Source: Pseudomonas fluorescens
GTDB taxonomy: Bacteria; Pseudomonadota; Gammaproteobacteria; Pseudomonadales; Pseudomonadaceae
NCBI RefSeq assembly: GCF_902497785.1
Contig: NZ_CABVHK010000019.1
Span: 62,001 to 126,000, forward strand
Length of the DNA: 64,000 nt
Direction: 5' to 3'
Positions 51,418 through 59,556 of the stretch are shown piece by piece. Below the pieces are notes generated by a model, which saw nothing but the letters and a program-made list of their open reading frames with translations, ran no database searches and had not been told where the DNA came from. The stretch's first letter is position 1; the number at the start of each line of letters is the position of its first letter. A program made the position numbers and the translations under genes.

Positions 51418-52353
51418 ATGCGGTATCGACGTCTCGACCTTAACCTTTTGGTGGCCCTGGATGCCTTGCTGAGCGAGTGCAGCGTGAGCAGGGCAGCCGA
51501 ACGTTTGTGCCTGGGCCAGTCTGCGACGAGTTCCGCGCTGGGTCGGTTGCGCGAGCATTTCAATGACCCACTGCTGGTTCAGGTCGGACGGCGTCTGGAG
51601 CCGACTGCCTTGGGCCTGGAGCTACTCCCCAAAGTGCGTGAAGCGTTGGATCTGACGCGGGAGATCGTCGATTCACCGGCGGGTTTCGAGCCGGCATCCT
51701 GTACCCGGCAATTCACCTTGGTGGCGTCGGATTACGTGGTCGGGGTGCTCATGCCGGCGGTCAGTCTGGAACTCGCTCGCGTCGCTCCCGGCGTGCGTTT
51801 GCGCCTGCGCGACATGCCTGCCTCGCGGGACGGTGAAGTCGTCAGCGAAGCGCTCGACTATCGTCGCAGTGATTGCGTGATCGTGCCGCAGCGTCGTCTG
51901 AACCCCGATTACCCCCACGTACCGTTATTCAGCGATCACTTGTGTTGCATCGTCTGCACCCAACAGACGCAATTTGCCGAGGGCTTGAGCCTCGCCAGTT
52001 ACTGTGCGGCCGAGCATGTGGTACGCGAGTTCTCCGACGGTCGAAACCTGGCAATGGATGCCGTGCATCTGCTTGAATCGGGTATTCAACGGCGGGTGGC
52101 GGTGGCGGTTGAAAGCTTTGCGCTCATCCCCGAATTTATCGTCGACAGCGCGCGCGTCGCCACCGTGTTTCGCCGCCAGGCGCAGCGTTTTGCCCAGCGT
52201 TATCCGCTGCGCATTCACCCCGCACCCTTGGCATTTCCGGAGGCCGTTCAAGTGCTGCAATGGCATCCCTATCAAGAGCACGATCCGGCGATGCGATGGT
52301 TTCGCGGCCTCTTGCTGGAGCAGGCCGCAATGCTCGATCAGCCCGGCAGCTGA
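51418..52353 (+). CDS. LysR-family regulator, NodD/NahR-like
   Basis: A 311-residue LysR regulator of the NodD/NahR branch. It starts MRYRRLDLNLLVALDALLSE, then CSVSRAAERLCLGQSATSSA, with an effector domain from about 90. The ATG at 51418 begins this canonical start; upstream in-frame codons back to 51160 would run through the divergent promoter. Its final 16 bp overlap the convergent HbpS/GlcG-like gene. It may regulate that gene and the amidohydrolase. Confidence 0.9.
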   Translation: MRYRRLDLNLLVALDALLSECSVSRAAERLCLGQSATSSALGRLREHFNDPLLVQVGRRLEPTALGLELLPKVREALDLTREIVDSPAGFEPASCTRQFTLVASDYVVGVLMPAVSLELARVAPGVRLRLRDMPASRDGEVVSEALDYRRSDCVIVPQRRLNPDYPHVPLFSDHLCCIVCTQQTQFAEGLSLASYCAAEHVVREFSDGRNLAMDAVHLLESGIQRRVAVAVESFALIPEFIVDSARVATVFRRQAQRFAQRYPLRIHPAPLAFPEAVQVLQWHPYQEHDPAMRWFRGLLLEQAAMLDQPGS

Positions 52354-52784
52354 TCACCGTTATCGGCCACCAGCCCAACCTGCTCGATGGCCTGCATGGC
52401 ACAGCGTTCATCATTGTCGGAGGTGTCGCCGCTGATGCCGATGGCCCCGAGAATCTGCCCCCGCGCATTTCGAATCAGCACACCTCCCGCCACGGGAATC
52501 ACTTCGCCGCCGGTCAGGCTGTTGATCGCGTCAAAAAACGCTGGCATCGCTTGCGCGCGCCGCGCCAGTTCACGTCCGCCGAAACCCATGCCCAGGCAGC
52601 CGCGGGCTTTGCCGGTGGCGATCTGCGGTCGCAGGAAACTGGCGTGTTCGTCGCGCAGGATGGCCAACGGATGACCCGCGGCATCGAGCACCGCAGCCGC
52701 CAGGGGTTTAGCGCCTGTATCCCGGGCGATTTGCAGAGCGCTGCTGGCGAGGGTAGTGGCGGTCAGGATATCGAGTGGCTGCAT
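52338..52784 (-). CDS. HbpS/GlcG-like (DUF336) protein
   Basis: A 148-residue protein of the GlcG/HbpS family. AVLDAAGHPLAILRDEHAS, the Gly-rich GGVLIRNARGQILGAIGISG and the last helix AMQAIEQVGL are diagnostic. Members include a haem-binding octamer in Streptomyces and many proteins of unknown role next to catabolic genes. No signal peptide is present. GAGGA lies 8 nt before the ATG at 52784. It is 11 bp downstream of the amidohydrolase gene, in the same operon. Confidence 0.87.
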   Translation of the reverse strand: MQPLDILTATTLASSALQIARDTGAKPLAAAVLDAAGHPLAILRDEHASFLRPQIATGKARGCLGMGFGGRELARRAQAMPAFFDAINSLTGGEVIPVAGGVLIRNARGQILGAIGISGDTSDNDERCAMQAIEQVGLVADNGDQLPG

Positions 52785-52795
52785 GGCGTCAGTCC

Positions 52796-54145
52796 TCACA
52801 CAGACCACTTGCCCAGTTGGGCAACGCGGTCGCGGGTATAGAGGTCGGTCCATTTCAGCGAGTTGAAATCGGACACTTGCTTGGGGTTGTAGGGGCTGCG
52901 CTCCATGCGCACAGGCTGACCGGCCTTGTACACGGCTTTGAAGCGCGAGCGGTCTTGCAGCAGGCGGATGTCCTGCAACGGCGAGCCATCGAGTAACAGC
53001 AAGTCAGCTTGCTTGCCCACTTCCAGAGTGCCGAGGGTTTCACCGCGCGGCATGCAACGCGCGCCGACTGCAGTGGCGGCGTACAAGGCTTCGGCGGGAG
53101 TGAAGCCGAGGCGGGTGACCAGCAGTTCCAGCTCGCGGGCGTGCCACTCGCCGTAGGGCGTGACCGCAAAGCCGCTGTCACTGCCGCAGGCAAACGGCAC
53201 GCCGGCGGCCTTGGCGCGTTTGAGGACCGCCGAACCGACGTCGAGCGTGCGTGCGCAATAGGCGGCGTAGCCGGTAGTGATGGCCGGATCGTGGGGTTGG
53301 CAGAAGTCCACGGTGTTTTGCGGAAAGGTCATGGTTGGCGCAAGAATACTGCCCGCTTCAAGCAAGGCTTCGATGCACGCGTCGTCCATGTAAAAGGCAT
53401 GGAACACCAGATCTACGCCAGCCTGCGCCGCGTACATGACCGCTTCGCGACCATAGGCGTGGGTGGCTACTTTACAGCCCAGGCGATGGGCTTCTTCCAC
53501 CATCTCGCGGGTTTCTTCGGCCGTGAACGCGGCGACTATTTCACCGTTGGGACGGCGGTGGGTGCCGTCCATGGCAATTTTGATCAAGTCGACGCCGTCC
53601 TTGGCTTGCTTGCGGATTTCCGCCAGGGCTTCGCTGCGGCTGGTGACGAGTTTCGCGGTGAAATACTCCGGGGCGCCGACGCGGCTCGGGAACCAGTCGT
53701 TGAGGCTTTGCCGATTGGTGATGACCCGACTGCTGGCGGCAATCCGCGGACCTTCGAACAGGCCGGCAGCGATGGCATTGCGTACGGCGATGCTGAGTTG
53801 GCCGCTGTCGCCGGGGCAGACCATGCTGGTCACACCCGCTGCCAGTACATGCTGTGCGAAGAACATGCCGCGCAAGGCGCGAAATTCGTCACTGGTCCAG
53901 ATATCAATGTCTTCTTCGCTTTGTGCGTTGCCGAATGCCAGGTGGGTGTGCACGTCCACCAGACCTGGCATGACGAAGTTGTCGCCCGCGTCCACCTCGG
54001 TGTCACCCGGTTGAGGGCGGGGCGCTGATGCGGTGGGGCCGACATAAGTCAGGAGGCCGTTCTCGATCACCAGGGTTTGTTGTTGACGGGTTTCCAGGCC
54101 GGTGCCGTCGAACAGGGTTTGGCATTTCAAGTGCAGGGCATTCAT
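52796..54145 (-). CDS. Binuclear amidohydrolase (Xaa-Pro dipeptidase / imidazolonepropionase-like)
   Basis: A 449-residue metal-dependent amidohydrolase with an N-terminal urease-like beta domain and a TIM barrel. The binuclear site is complete: His66/His68 (DVHTHLAFG), Lys189 (VDLIKIAMDG, probably carbamylated), His229 (VATHAYG), His249 (VFHAFY) and Asp323 (GSDSGFA). This pattern fits the Sgx9260/Xaa-Pro dipeptidase-like subgroup, which hydrolyses N-acyl or N-formimidoyl amino acids or prolyl dipeptides. The ATG at 54145 starts the conserved domain. An in-frame extension to 54388 reads into the long repeat R4 and is spurious. Confidence 0.88.
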   Translation of the reverse strand: MNALHLKCQTLFDGTGLETRQQQTLVIENGLLTYVGPTASAPRPQPGDTEVDAGDNFVMPGLVDVHTHLAFGNAQSEEDIDIWTSDEFRALRGMFFAQHVLAAGVTSMVCPGDSGQLSIAVRNAIAAGLFEGPRIAASSRVITNRQSLNDWFPSRVGAPEYFTAKLVTSRSEALAEIRKQAKDGVDLIKIAMDGTHRRPNGEIVAAFTAEETREMVEEAHRLGCKVATHAYGREAVMYAAQAGVDLVFHAFYMDDACIEALLEAGSILAPTMTFPQNTVDFCQPHDPAITTGYAAYCARTLDVGSAVLKRAKAAGVPFACGSDSGFAVTPYGEWHARELELLVTRLGFTPAEALYAATAVGARCMPRGETLGTLEVGKQADLLLLDGSPLQDIRLLQDRSRFKAVYKAGQPVRMERSPYNPKQVSDFNSLKWTDLYTRDRVAQLGKWSV

Positions 54146-54282
54146 GGCGATTTCGCTTTGGCTGATTGTTATGCGAAATGAGGTTAGGGGTTGGGGGTTG
54201 GTGCGACTAACAGATTGCATCGATGGCGGGGTATTGATGGTGTCGATGGTGTTTGGTTGGAATGCGATGTGTCGGGGGCGGG

Positions 54283-54646
54283 GTGTATATCCGTTTCTGC
54301 GGTAACGGCGGCTATTGGTTTCGCCCTTACGGCGAGTCACTTTGAAAAGCGCAAAGTAACCCAACGCTCTTGCCCCACCACTCGGCACCTCGCCTGGGCT
54401 CGGTGTGCCCTCACTCCGGCATTGCTCCGCGGGTCGCCGCGAAGGGCCATCCCTGGCCCTGCGCGGCTAAACCGGCATCCTTGCCGGTTTACCCGCTGCG
54501 CAATACCTGCGTTCGGCCAGCGTGGTTTTATGGGGCGCTCAGATCAAAATCAAAATCAAACCGCGGCGGCCTTCGGGCCGACCGTGGCATCAAGCGGGCG
54601 CGCTTCGCTGGTTTGATCATGCACAACCTCTGGGCCGAGCAAATTC
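54283..54646 (+). repeat. Long hairpin-rich repeat, copy R4 (+)
   Basis: Fourth copy. The edge TGTATATCCGTTTCTGCGGT at 54283 follows G tracts (GGGGGCGGGG). Its hairpins include 54331-54345, 54348-54370, 54444-54459, 54470-54490 and 54568-54584. The stretch 54146-55656 (about 1.5 kb) holds no gene that I can support, only R4, R5, R6 and REP units. Confidence 0.85.
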
Positions 54647-54740
54647 CCTGTGGGAGCGAGCTTGCTCGCGATGGCGGCGTGTCAGTCGCCATCAATGTTG
54701 AATGTCAGTCCGCTATCGCGAGCAAGCTCGCTCCCACAGT
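54647..54740. repeat. REP doublet between R4 and R5
   Basis: CCTGTGGGAGCGAGCTTGCT and its inverse end near 54739. The spacer is nearly identical to that of the doublet at 47031-47126. Confidence 0.92.
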
Positions 54741-54789
54741 GGGAAATTTGCTAGGCGTGGTATTGGAGTTCACTACCGATGACCTGATC

Positions 54790-55103
54790 GAACTCACCGT
54801 CAGGTCGGCTATCAGGCCGCCTCGGTTAGATTTTGATCTCAGGCGCCCCGTTAACCACGCTGCCCTCACTCCGGCATTGCTCCGCGGGTCGCCGCGATGG
54901 GCCATCCCTGGCCCAGCGCGGCTAAACCGGCATCCTTGCCGGTTTACCCGCTGCGCAATACCTGCGTTCGGCCAGCGTGGTTTAACGGGGCGCCTCAGAT
55001 CAAAATCAAAATCAGAACCGCGGCGGCCTTCGGGCCGACCGTGGCATCAAGCGGGCGCGCTTCGCTGGTTTGATCATGCACAACCTCTGGGCCGAGCAAA
55101 TTC
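54790..55103. repeat. Long repeat copy R5, chimeric orientation
   Basis: 54800-54861 reads like the minus orientation (GGCGCCCCGTTAACCACGCT). At about 54862 the sequence switches to plus orientation (CCCTCACTCCGGCATTGCTC) and continues to the REP doublet. The segment is therefore flanked by CCCCGTTAACCACGCTG and CAGCGTGGTTTAACGGGG. This looks like an inversion or a fusion of two copies. Confidence 0.8.
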
Positions 55104-55198
55104 CCTGTGGGAGCGAGCTTGCTCGCGATGGCGATTTATTATCCAGCATCGATGTCGGCTGACCCTCCGCTATCGCGAGCAAGCTCGCTCCCACAGGT
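55104..55198. repeat. REP doublet between R5 and R6
   Basis: CCTGTGGGAGCGAGCTTGCT and its inverse flank a spacer that includes TATCCAGCATCGATGTCGGC, similar to the one in the 23.7-kb doublet. Confidence 0.92.
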
Positions 55199-55234
55199 GA
55201 TTGTTGTTGGCCACGGTATTGGTGTTCAGCGCCG

Positions 55235-55560
55235 ATGATTTGGTCGAACTACCCGTCAGGTCGGCCCGAAGGCCGCCTCGGTTTTGATTTTGATCCAGGC
55301 GCCCCGTTAACCACGCTGGCCGAACGCAGGCATTGCGTAGCGGGGAAACCGGCAAGGATGCCGGTTTAGCCGCGCTGGGCCAGGGATGGCCCATCGCGGC
55401 GACCCGCGGAGCAATGCCTGCGTTCGGGCACACCGAGCCAGAGCGAGGTGCCGAGTGGTGGGGCAAGAGCCCTTGGTTACTTGGGGCTTTTCCAAGTGAC
55501 TCGCCGTAAGGGCGAAACCATTAGCGGCCGTGTCCGCAGGAATGGATATGTACGCCCTCA
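55235..55560 (-). repeat. Long hairpin-rich repeat, copy R6 (-)
   Basis: Sixth copy, inverted. Read on the minus strand, the second hairpin is ACTTGG-AAAAGCC-CCAAGT, where the other copies have ACTTTG-AAAAGCG-CAAAGT. The T-A pair has become G-C on both arms, which keeps the stem. Confidence 0.85.
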
Positions 55561-55586
55561 AAAAAACCACCGCCTGACACAAAGCC

Positions 55587-55612
55587 TTCGCGAGCAGGCT
55601 CGCTCCCACAAG
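55587..55612. repeat. Single REP half
   Basis: TCGCGAGCAGGCTCGCTCCC is one unpaired REP unit between R6 and the alpha/beta hydrolase gene. Confidence 0.8.
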
Positions 55613-55656
55613 AAGGTCGGGTTACATCCGCAAAATCAGCCCCGTGGTGAACGCCA

Positions 55657-56814
55657 TCACGCCGTACGCCCACCCAGCGTTTCCGCAACCCAGTCGGCAA
55701 TGTACTGGCCCGCATTGATGCTGTTATCAAAGCTGGAGTGCTGCACGCCGCCTTCGCGTTCAGTGAAAATTTTCAGCTCGCGCTGAGGGCTGTTGACCAG
55801 TTGCTCAAAGGTGCGATGCGCCCACTTCAGCGGGATCTGCGAATCCTTTTCACCGTGGGTCACCAGAAACGGCACCTTGATCCGGTCGAGCACGCCATCC
55901 AGATGCACGTTCTCGGCGATGCTCATAAACTCATCGACATCCTTTGCTCCCCACACCCAGCACACGTGCGCCCAATAATGCGGCACCGGGAAACTGCCTT
56001 CTTTTTCCAGTCGACGCTTTTGCACGTCACGCCAGTCATGGTTCGCACCCCATACCACACCGCAGGCAAAACGCGGCTCGAACGCCACTGCGCGCGGACA
56101 GTAATAGCCGCCGAGTGAAACGCCTTCCAGGCCGATACGCCTGGCATCCACATCGCTTCGGGTCTCCAACCAGTCGACCACACGACTCGCCCAGTGCTCG
56201 CTGTCATAACGGGCGATCAGGTCATGCAGACGCAACGCTTCACCCGTGCCCGGTTGATCGATAATCAACGATGAGATTCCGCGCCTGGCCAACCATGCCG
56301 GCAGGCCGACGCGGTATTTCATCTCCTTCGTCGAATCCAGTCCATTGACCTGCACCAGAATCGGCGCCGGCCCTGTCACGCCCTCGGCCCGTACCAGCAA
56401 GCCGGAAATGTGCTTGCCTTCGTAAGGGATTTCGACCCGCTCACAGTTCTCCTGCGACAGTTCGATGCCGCGCTTGAAGGTCTGCAAGAAACGCTGATAC
56501 AGCTCGGTGCGGCCGGGTGCGCCATGGGCCTGGAGGCGCTCGCAGGTCAGGTAATACGTGGCGGCACGGTTGTACTTTTCGCCCGCGGACAAACGCCGGC
56601 CATTGCCTTCGTCTTCCTCGGCGAGGCCGCAGAGTTTGTCGGCCATTTTCGCCCAGGTCTCGCGGAACGCTTTGGTACCGGCAGCGTCAGGTTGTTTGGC
56701 CGCCTCTTGCAGTGGCGCGCACATCTCTTCGATTTCGCCGATGCGGGCACCCATCTCGATGGCCAGGTCGACAGAAAGATTCCACACGTAGTTGGTCGGG
56801 AAGTAGCGGAACAT
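55657..56814 (-). CDS. Alpha/beta hydrolase, FrsA/DHPON-hydrolase-like
   Basis: A 385-residue alpha/beta hydrolase with a helical N-terminal cap (about 1-125), as in 2,6-dihydroxypseudooxynicotine hydrolase and related C-C bond hydrolases or FrsA-like esterases. The triad is clear: Ser233 (GVSLGGYY), Asp324 (THGEKDSQIP) and His359 (GVQHSSF). VQVNGLDSTKE forms the oxyanion loop. It lies 59 bp upstream, on the same strand, of the LysR stop and next to an aromatic-type catabolic cluster, so it may cleave a ring-fission or acyl-aromatic intermediate. The family is secure; the reaction is inferred. Confidence 0.85.
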   Translation of the reverse strand: MFRYFPTNYVWNLSVDLAIEMGARIGEIEEMCAPLQEAAKQPDAAGTKAFRETWAKMADKLCGLAEEDEGNGRRLSAGEKYNRAATYYLTCERLQAHGAPGRTELYQRFLQTFKRGIELSQENCERVEIPYEGKHISGLLVRAEGVTGPAPILVQVNGLDSTKEMKYRVGLPAWLARRGISSLIIDQPGTGEALRLHDLIARYDSEHWASRVVDWLETRSDVDARRIGLEGVSLGGYYCPRAVAFEPRFACGVVWGANHDWRDVQKRRLEKEGSFPVPHYWAHVCWVWGAKDVDEFMSIAENVHLDGVLDRIKVPFLVTHGEKDSQIPLKWAHRTFEQLVNSPQRELKIFTEREGGVQHSSFDNSINAGQYIADWVAETLGGRTA

Positions 56815-56873
56815 GATTATTGTTGTCCTTGTGGTTGCCTTGGCGATTGCAAGGCACGTTAAGGACGGCCCGC

Positions 56874-57836
56874 CTATTTGGCCAATCGCGACGCGGGATG
56901 GGAGGTATCGCGAGCGGCGATAGGAACCTGTTCCAGATGCTGGATGAATTCGCTGATACGCTCGCGCAGCCAGCGGTGCATGGGGTCGCCGTCGACGCTG
57001 CGGTGCCAGAGCATCACCTCGCGCATCACCGGGATTTTGACCGGCGGTGGCAGGATGCGCAGCGGCAGGTGTTCAGCGTACAGGCGCGCCAGGCGCTGGT
57101 GCATGGTCGCAATGCGCTGAGTGCCGACGATCAATTGCGGCAGGGTATTGAAGTCGTTGGTAATGACTTCGAGACGGCGATTGAAGCCGTACTGGGTCAT
57201 GAACCATTCTTCAATGCTCATGTGCCGGCTGCGCCCGAAGCCGACGGAGACATGACCCATTTCCATGTACTGCTCAAGGGTCAGTGTGTCGCCGACTTGC
57301 GTGTTGCCTTGCCACACCACGCAGACGTGTTCCTCTTCGAACAGCAGTTTGGAGGGGTGACCTTCCAGGGTGTATCGCTCCGGAACGATCATCAGATCGA
57401 CCTCGCCGCGAACCAGCAACTCGCCGGAATTATCGCTGGGGCCCAGCATCTCGAAGGTGATGTTGGGGGCTTCCTGGTGGATTTTCTGAATCACCTGGGC
57501 AAACAGCACACTGATCAGGTAGTCGGAGGTGACCAGCCGGAAGTGGCGCTTGCTGGTGGCGGGGTCGAACACCGGTTTGGCGGTGATCGATGACTGGATC
57601 GTCAGCAGCACTTCGCGCACTGGTTTCGCCAGCTCCAGGGCGTAATTGGTGGGCTGCATCTTGCGCCCGACCTGGACCAGCAATTCGTCTTCGAAGTAAG
57701 TGCGCAGTCGTGCCAATACGCCGCTGGTAGCGGATTGCGTCATGTGCAGGCGTTCGGCGGCGCGGGTGATGTTCTGCTCTTCAAGCAGCACGTCGAGCGC
57801 CACCAGCAGGTTCAAGTCCAGGTGATTGAAACGCAT
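56874..57836 (-). CDS. LysR-family regulator of the aromatic cluster
   Basis: A 320-residue LysR regulator of the NodD/NahR/LinR-like branch: MRFNHLDLNLLVALDVLLEE with HTH NITRAAERLHMTQSATSGVL and an effector domain from about 92. It lies between the alpha/beta hydrolase gene (same strand) and the divergent VOC-Rieske-monooxygenase operon, which it probably controls. Its last 15 residues (IAARDTSHPASRLAK) are encoded entirely by a copy of the 46-nt repeat described separately, so the tail is repeat-derived. Confidence 0.9.
   Translation of the reverse strand: MRFNHLDLNLLVALDVLLEEQNITRAAERLHMTQSATSGVLARLRTYFEDELLVQVGRKMQPTNYALELAKPVREVLLTIQSSITAKPVFDPATSKRHFRLVTSDYLISVLFAQVIQKIHQEAPNITFEMLGPSDNSGELLVRGEVDLMIVPERYTLEGHPSKLLFEEEHVCVVWQGNTQVGDTLTLEQYMEMGHVSVGFGRSRHMSIEEWFMTQYGFNRRLEVITNDFNTLPQLIVGTQRIATMHQRLARLYAEHLPLRILPPPVKIPVMREVMLWHRSVDGDPMHRWLRERISEFIQHLEQVPIAARDTSHPASRLAK
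56878..56923 (-). repeat. 46-nt REP-like repeat, copy 1, inside the LysR 3' end
   Basis: The reverse complement CTATCGCCGCTCGCGATACC (first 20 nt) matches the copies at 57933 and 59428 along all 46 positions with substitutions only. Confidence 0.8.
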
Positions 57837-58113
57837 CAGGCAGGTCCATCGTTATATTTATTTTGGCGATACATTCGGACGAATACAGTGCCGCGTCAAC
57901 CCCGCTCGATGACCGAATTCCGCCGACATCAGGTATCGCGTTTGCCGATAGGTCGCATCCCGACACGCGATTAGTCAACTGCTCAACGCCCGGTCAATCT
58001 TCGCCGCAGTCGGGCTTACTGCCGACACCACCACCGGGTTCACAGTCTGGCTGAGCCTCAAGTCGAGCGTTCAGCTGCGGTTCCCGGATCACAATTCTAA
58101 TGGAGTGGTAGCC
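57837..58113. promoter_or_regulatory. Divergent control region, LysR / VOC operon
   Basis: 277 bp. It includes the second copy of the 46-nt repeat at 57933-57978. The rest should hold the two promoters and LysR sites; TATATTTATTTTGGCGATAC (57853-57872) is the most AT-rich part. Confidence 0.5.
57933..57978 (+). repeat. 46-nt REP-like repeat, copy 2, intergenic
   Basis: It starts GTATCGCGTTTGCCGATAGG and ends CGCGATTAGTCAA. It shares the ending TCAA and the central CGCATCCC with the copy at 59428. Confidence 0.8.
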
Positions 58114-59055
58114 ATGAACATCATTGGCCTTGATGCCCTGATCTTTGGCGTCGATGACATCCAAGCCTGTACCGATTGCCTGCGTGATTACGGCCTTGCG
58201 CCTGTTGCCGTCGACAGCAATGGCGGGCGTTTCGAAGCCCTGGACGGTACCGCCGTGATTATTCGCCGCGCCGACGATCCGAATCTGCCAGCGGCCATCG
58301 GCCCGGCGCCGTCGATTCGCGAAACCGTCTACGGCGTCGCCAGCACCGCTGACCTCGACGCGATCGAAGACGAACTGGCCCGGGATCGTCAGGTCAGCCG
58401 TGACCACGATGGCGTGCTGCACAGCGTCGACGACATGGGATTTGCGATCGCGTTCCAGGTCACGGTGCGCAGGGCCTACAGCGCACCGGACGACCTGACC
58501 AACGCCGCCGGCCACGCGCCGCAACGTCCGCTGAACCAGCCGGGGATCACCCTCGACATGAGCGCCACGCCCAGAACCCTGTCGCATGTGGTGTATTTCG
58601 TTCCGGACGCGGCCAGGGCCGAGGCGTTCTACGCCGGTCGGCTGGGTTTCAAAACCACCGACACGTTCGTTGGCGCCGGGCCTTTCATGCGCCCGGCGGG
58701 TTCCGATGATCACCACTGCCTGTTCATGATCCAGACCCCGCCGCACATGAAGGGCTGCGAGCATTTCACCTTCCACATGGGCAGCGGCACCGAAGTGCTG
58801 TTGGCTGGTACGCGCTTCGAGCAAAAAGGCTGGACCAGTTTCTGGGGGCCGGGCCGTCACCTGTTTGGCTCCAACTGGTTCTGGTACTTCAACAGCCCGT
58901 TGGGTTGCCACATCGAATACGACGCCGACATGGACAAGCACGATGACGCCTGGGAGGCGCGCCGTGCGCCGCTGTCGGCGGATAACTCGCAGTTGTTCCT
59001 GTTCACCTCGAAAGAGAAATGGGCCCCCGGCGGCCCGCCACCGAAGCTGGGTTGA
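58114..59055 (+). CDS. VOC-family protein, extradiol-dioxygenase-like
   Basis: A 313-residue protein with two vicinal-oxygen-chelate domains (about 5-120 and 155-280). In the second, His158 (LSHVVYFVPD), His217 or His221 (CEHFTFHMG) and Glu268 (CHIEYDADMD) could form the His-His-Glu iron site of type I extradiol dioxygenases. The ATG at 58114 has a GGAG 8 nt upstream. It is the first gene of an operon with a Rieske protein and an FAD monooxygenase, so ring cleavage of a hydroxylated aromatic is the likely role. A glyoxalase-like activity cannot be excluded. Confidence 0.82.
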   Translation: MNIIGLDALIFGVDDIQACTDCLRDYGLAPVAVDSNGGRFEALDGTAVIIRRADDPNLPAAIGPAPSIRETVYGVASTADLDAIEDELARDRQVSRDHDGVLHSVDDMGFAIAFQVTVRRAYSAPDDLTNAAGHAPQRPLNQPGITLDMSATPRTLSHVVYFVPDAARAEAFYAGRLGFKTTDTFVGAGPFMRPAGSDDHHCLFMIQTPPHMKGCEHFTFHMGSGTEVLLAGTRFEQKGWTSFWGPGRHLFGSNWFWYFNSPLGCHIEYDADMDKHDDAWEARRAPLSADNSQLFLFTSKEKWAPGGPPPKLG

Positions 59056-59058
59056 GCC

Positions 59059-59469
59059 ATGAGGGACAGCGAAGTCTTGCTGTGCAGGGCGGATCAACTG
59101 GTGGAAGGGCAGGCCCGCGGATTCGATCCTTCGCGGCGGGGAAAAGACACTGTGTTTGCCGTGCGGCACCAAGGTCAGGTGCGGGTTTATCGCAACAGTT
59201 GTCCGCACCTGGACGTGCGCATGGAGTATCGCAAAGACCGGTTTCTGTCTGCCGACGGCCAGTTGATCGTGTGTTACGCCCACGGTGCGCAATTTCTTCC
59301 AGACACCGGCGAATGCGTCTACGGGCCGTGTCTGGGCCAAAGGCTCGAGGCCTTGCCGTGGTGCCTGGAGGAGGGCTGGCTGGTGCTGAAAATGCCCGGC
59401 TCGATGCCGTTGCAGGGACAGATCGAGGTATCGCGAACGGCGATACATCGCATCCCTACTCGCGATTAG
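59059..59469 (+). CDS. Rieske-type [2Fe-2S] protein
   Basis: A 136-residue Rieske protein. The cluster ligands are Cys48 and His50 (NSCPHLD) and Cys72 and His75 (CYAHGAQF). It lacks an oxygenase catalytic domain, so it is either a ferredoxin component or a small Rieske protein serving another enzyme. It starts 3 bp after the VOC stop. The C-terminal stretch VSRTAIHRIPTRD is encoded by the 46-nt repeat at 59428-59473, so the native C terminus may have been replaced by repeat sequence. Confidence 0.87.
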   Translation: MRDSEVLLCRADQLVEGQARGFDPSRRGKDTVFAVRHQGQVRVYRNSCPHLDVRMEYRKDRFLSADGQLIVCYAHGAQFLPDTGECVYGPCLGQRLEALPWCLEEGWLVLKMPGSMPLQGQIEVSRTAIHRIPTRD

Positions 59470-59473
59470 TCAA
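59428..59473 (+). repeat. 46-nt REP-like repeat, copy 3, inside the Rieske gene 3' end
   Basis: It starts GTATCGCGAACGGCGATACA, with GTATCGC and GCGATAC forming a 7-bp palindrome, and ends CGCGATTAGTCAA. The TAG within it is the Rieske stop codon. Confidence 0.82.
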
Positions 59474-59556
59474 ATCCCTGCTTTGCCGGGAAGCTGGACC
59501 CAACGACGCAGTGCCCGACGCTGCATCGAATCACAAGAATAAAAAGAGAGAATGCC

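Noticed and set aside
54146..54388. N-terminal extension of the binuclear amidohydrolase
   Set aside because: It reads into long repeat R4 (the MPSGGARALGYFALF segment also occurs at other copies). The conserved domain begins at the ATG at 54145.
23296..55560. Long repeats as insertion sequences
   Set aside because: No transposase frame, no terminal inverted repeats with target duplications that I can see, and the copies are too short. They look like non-autonomous interspersed repeats.
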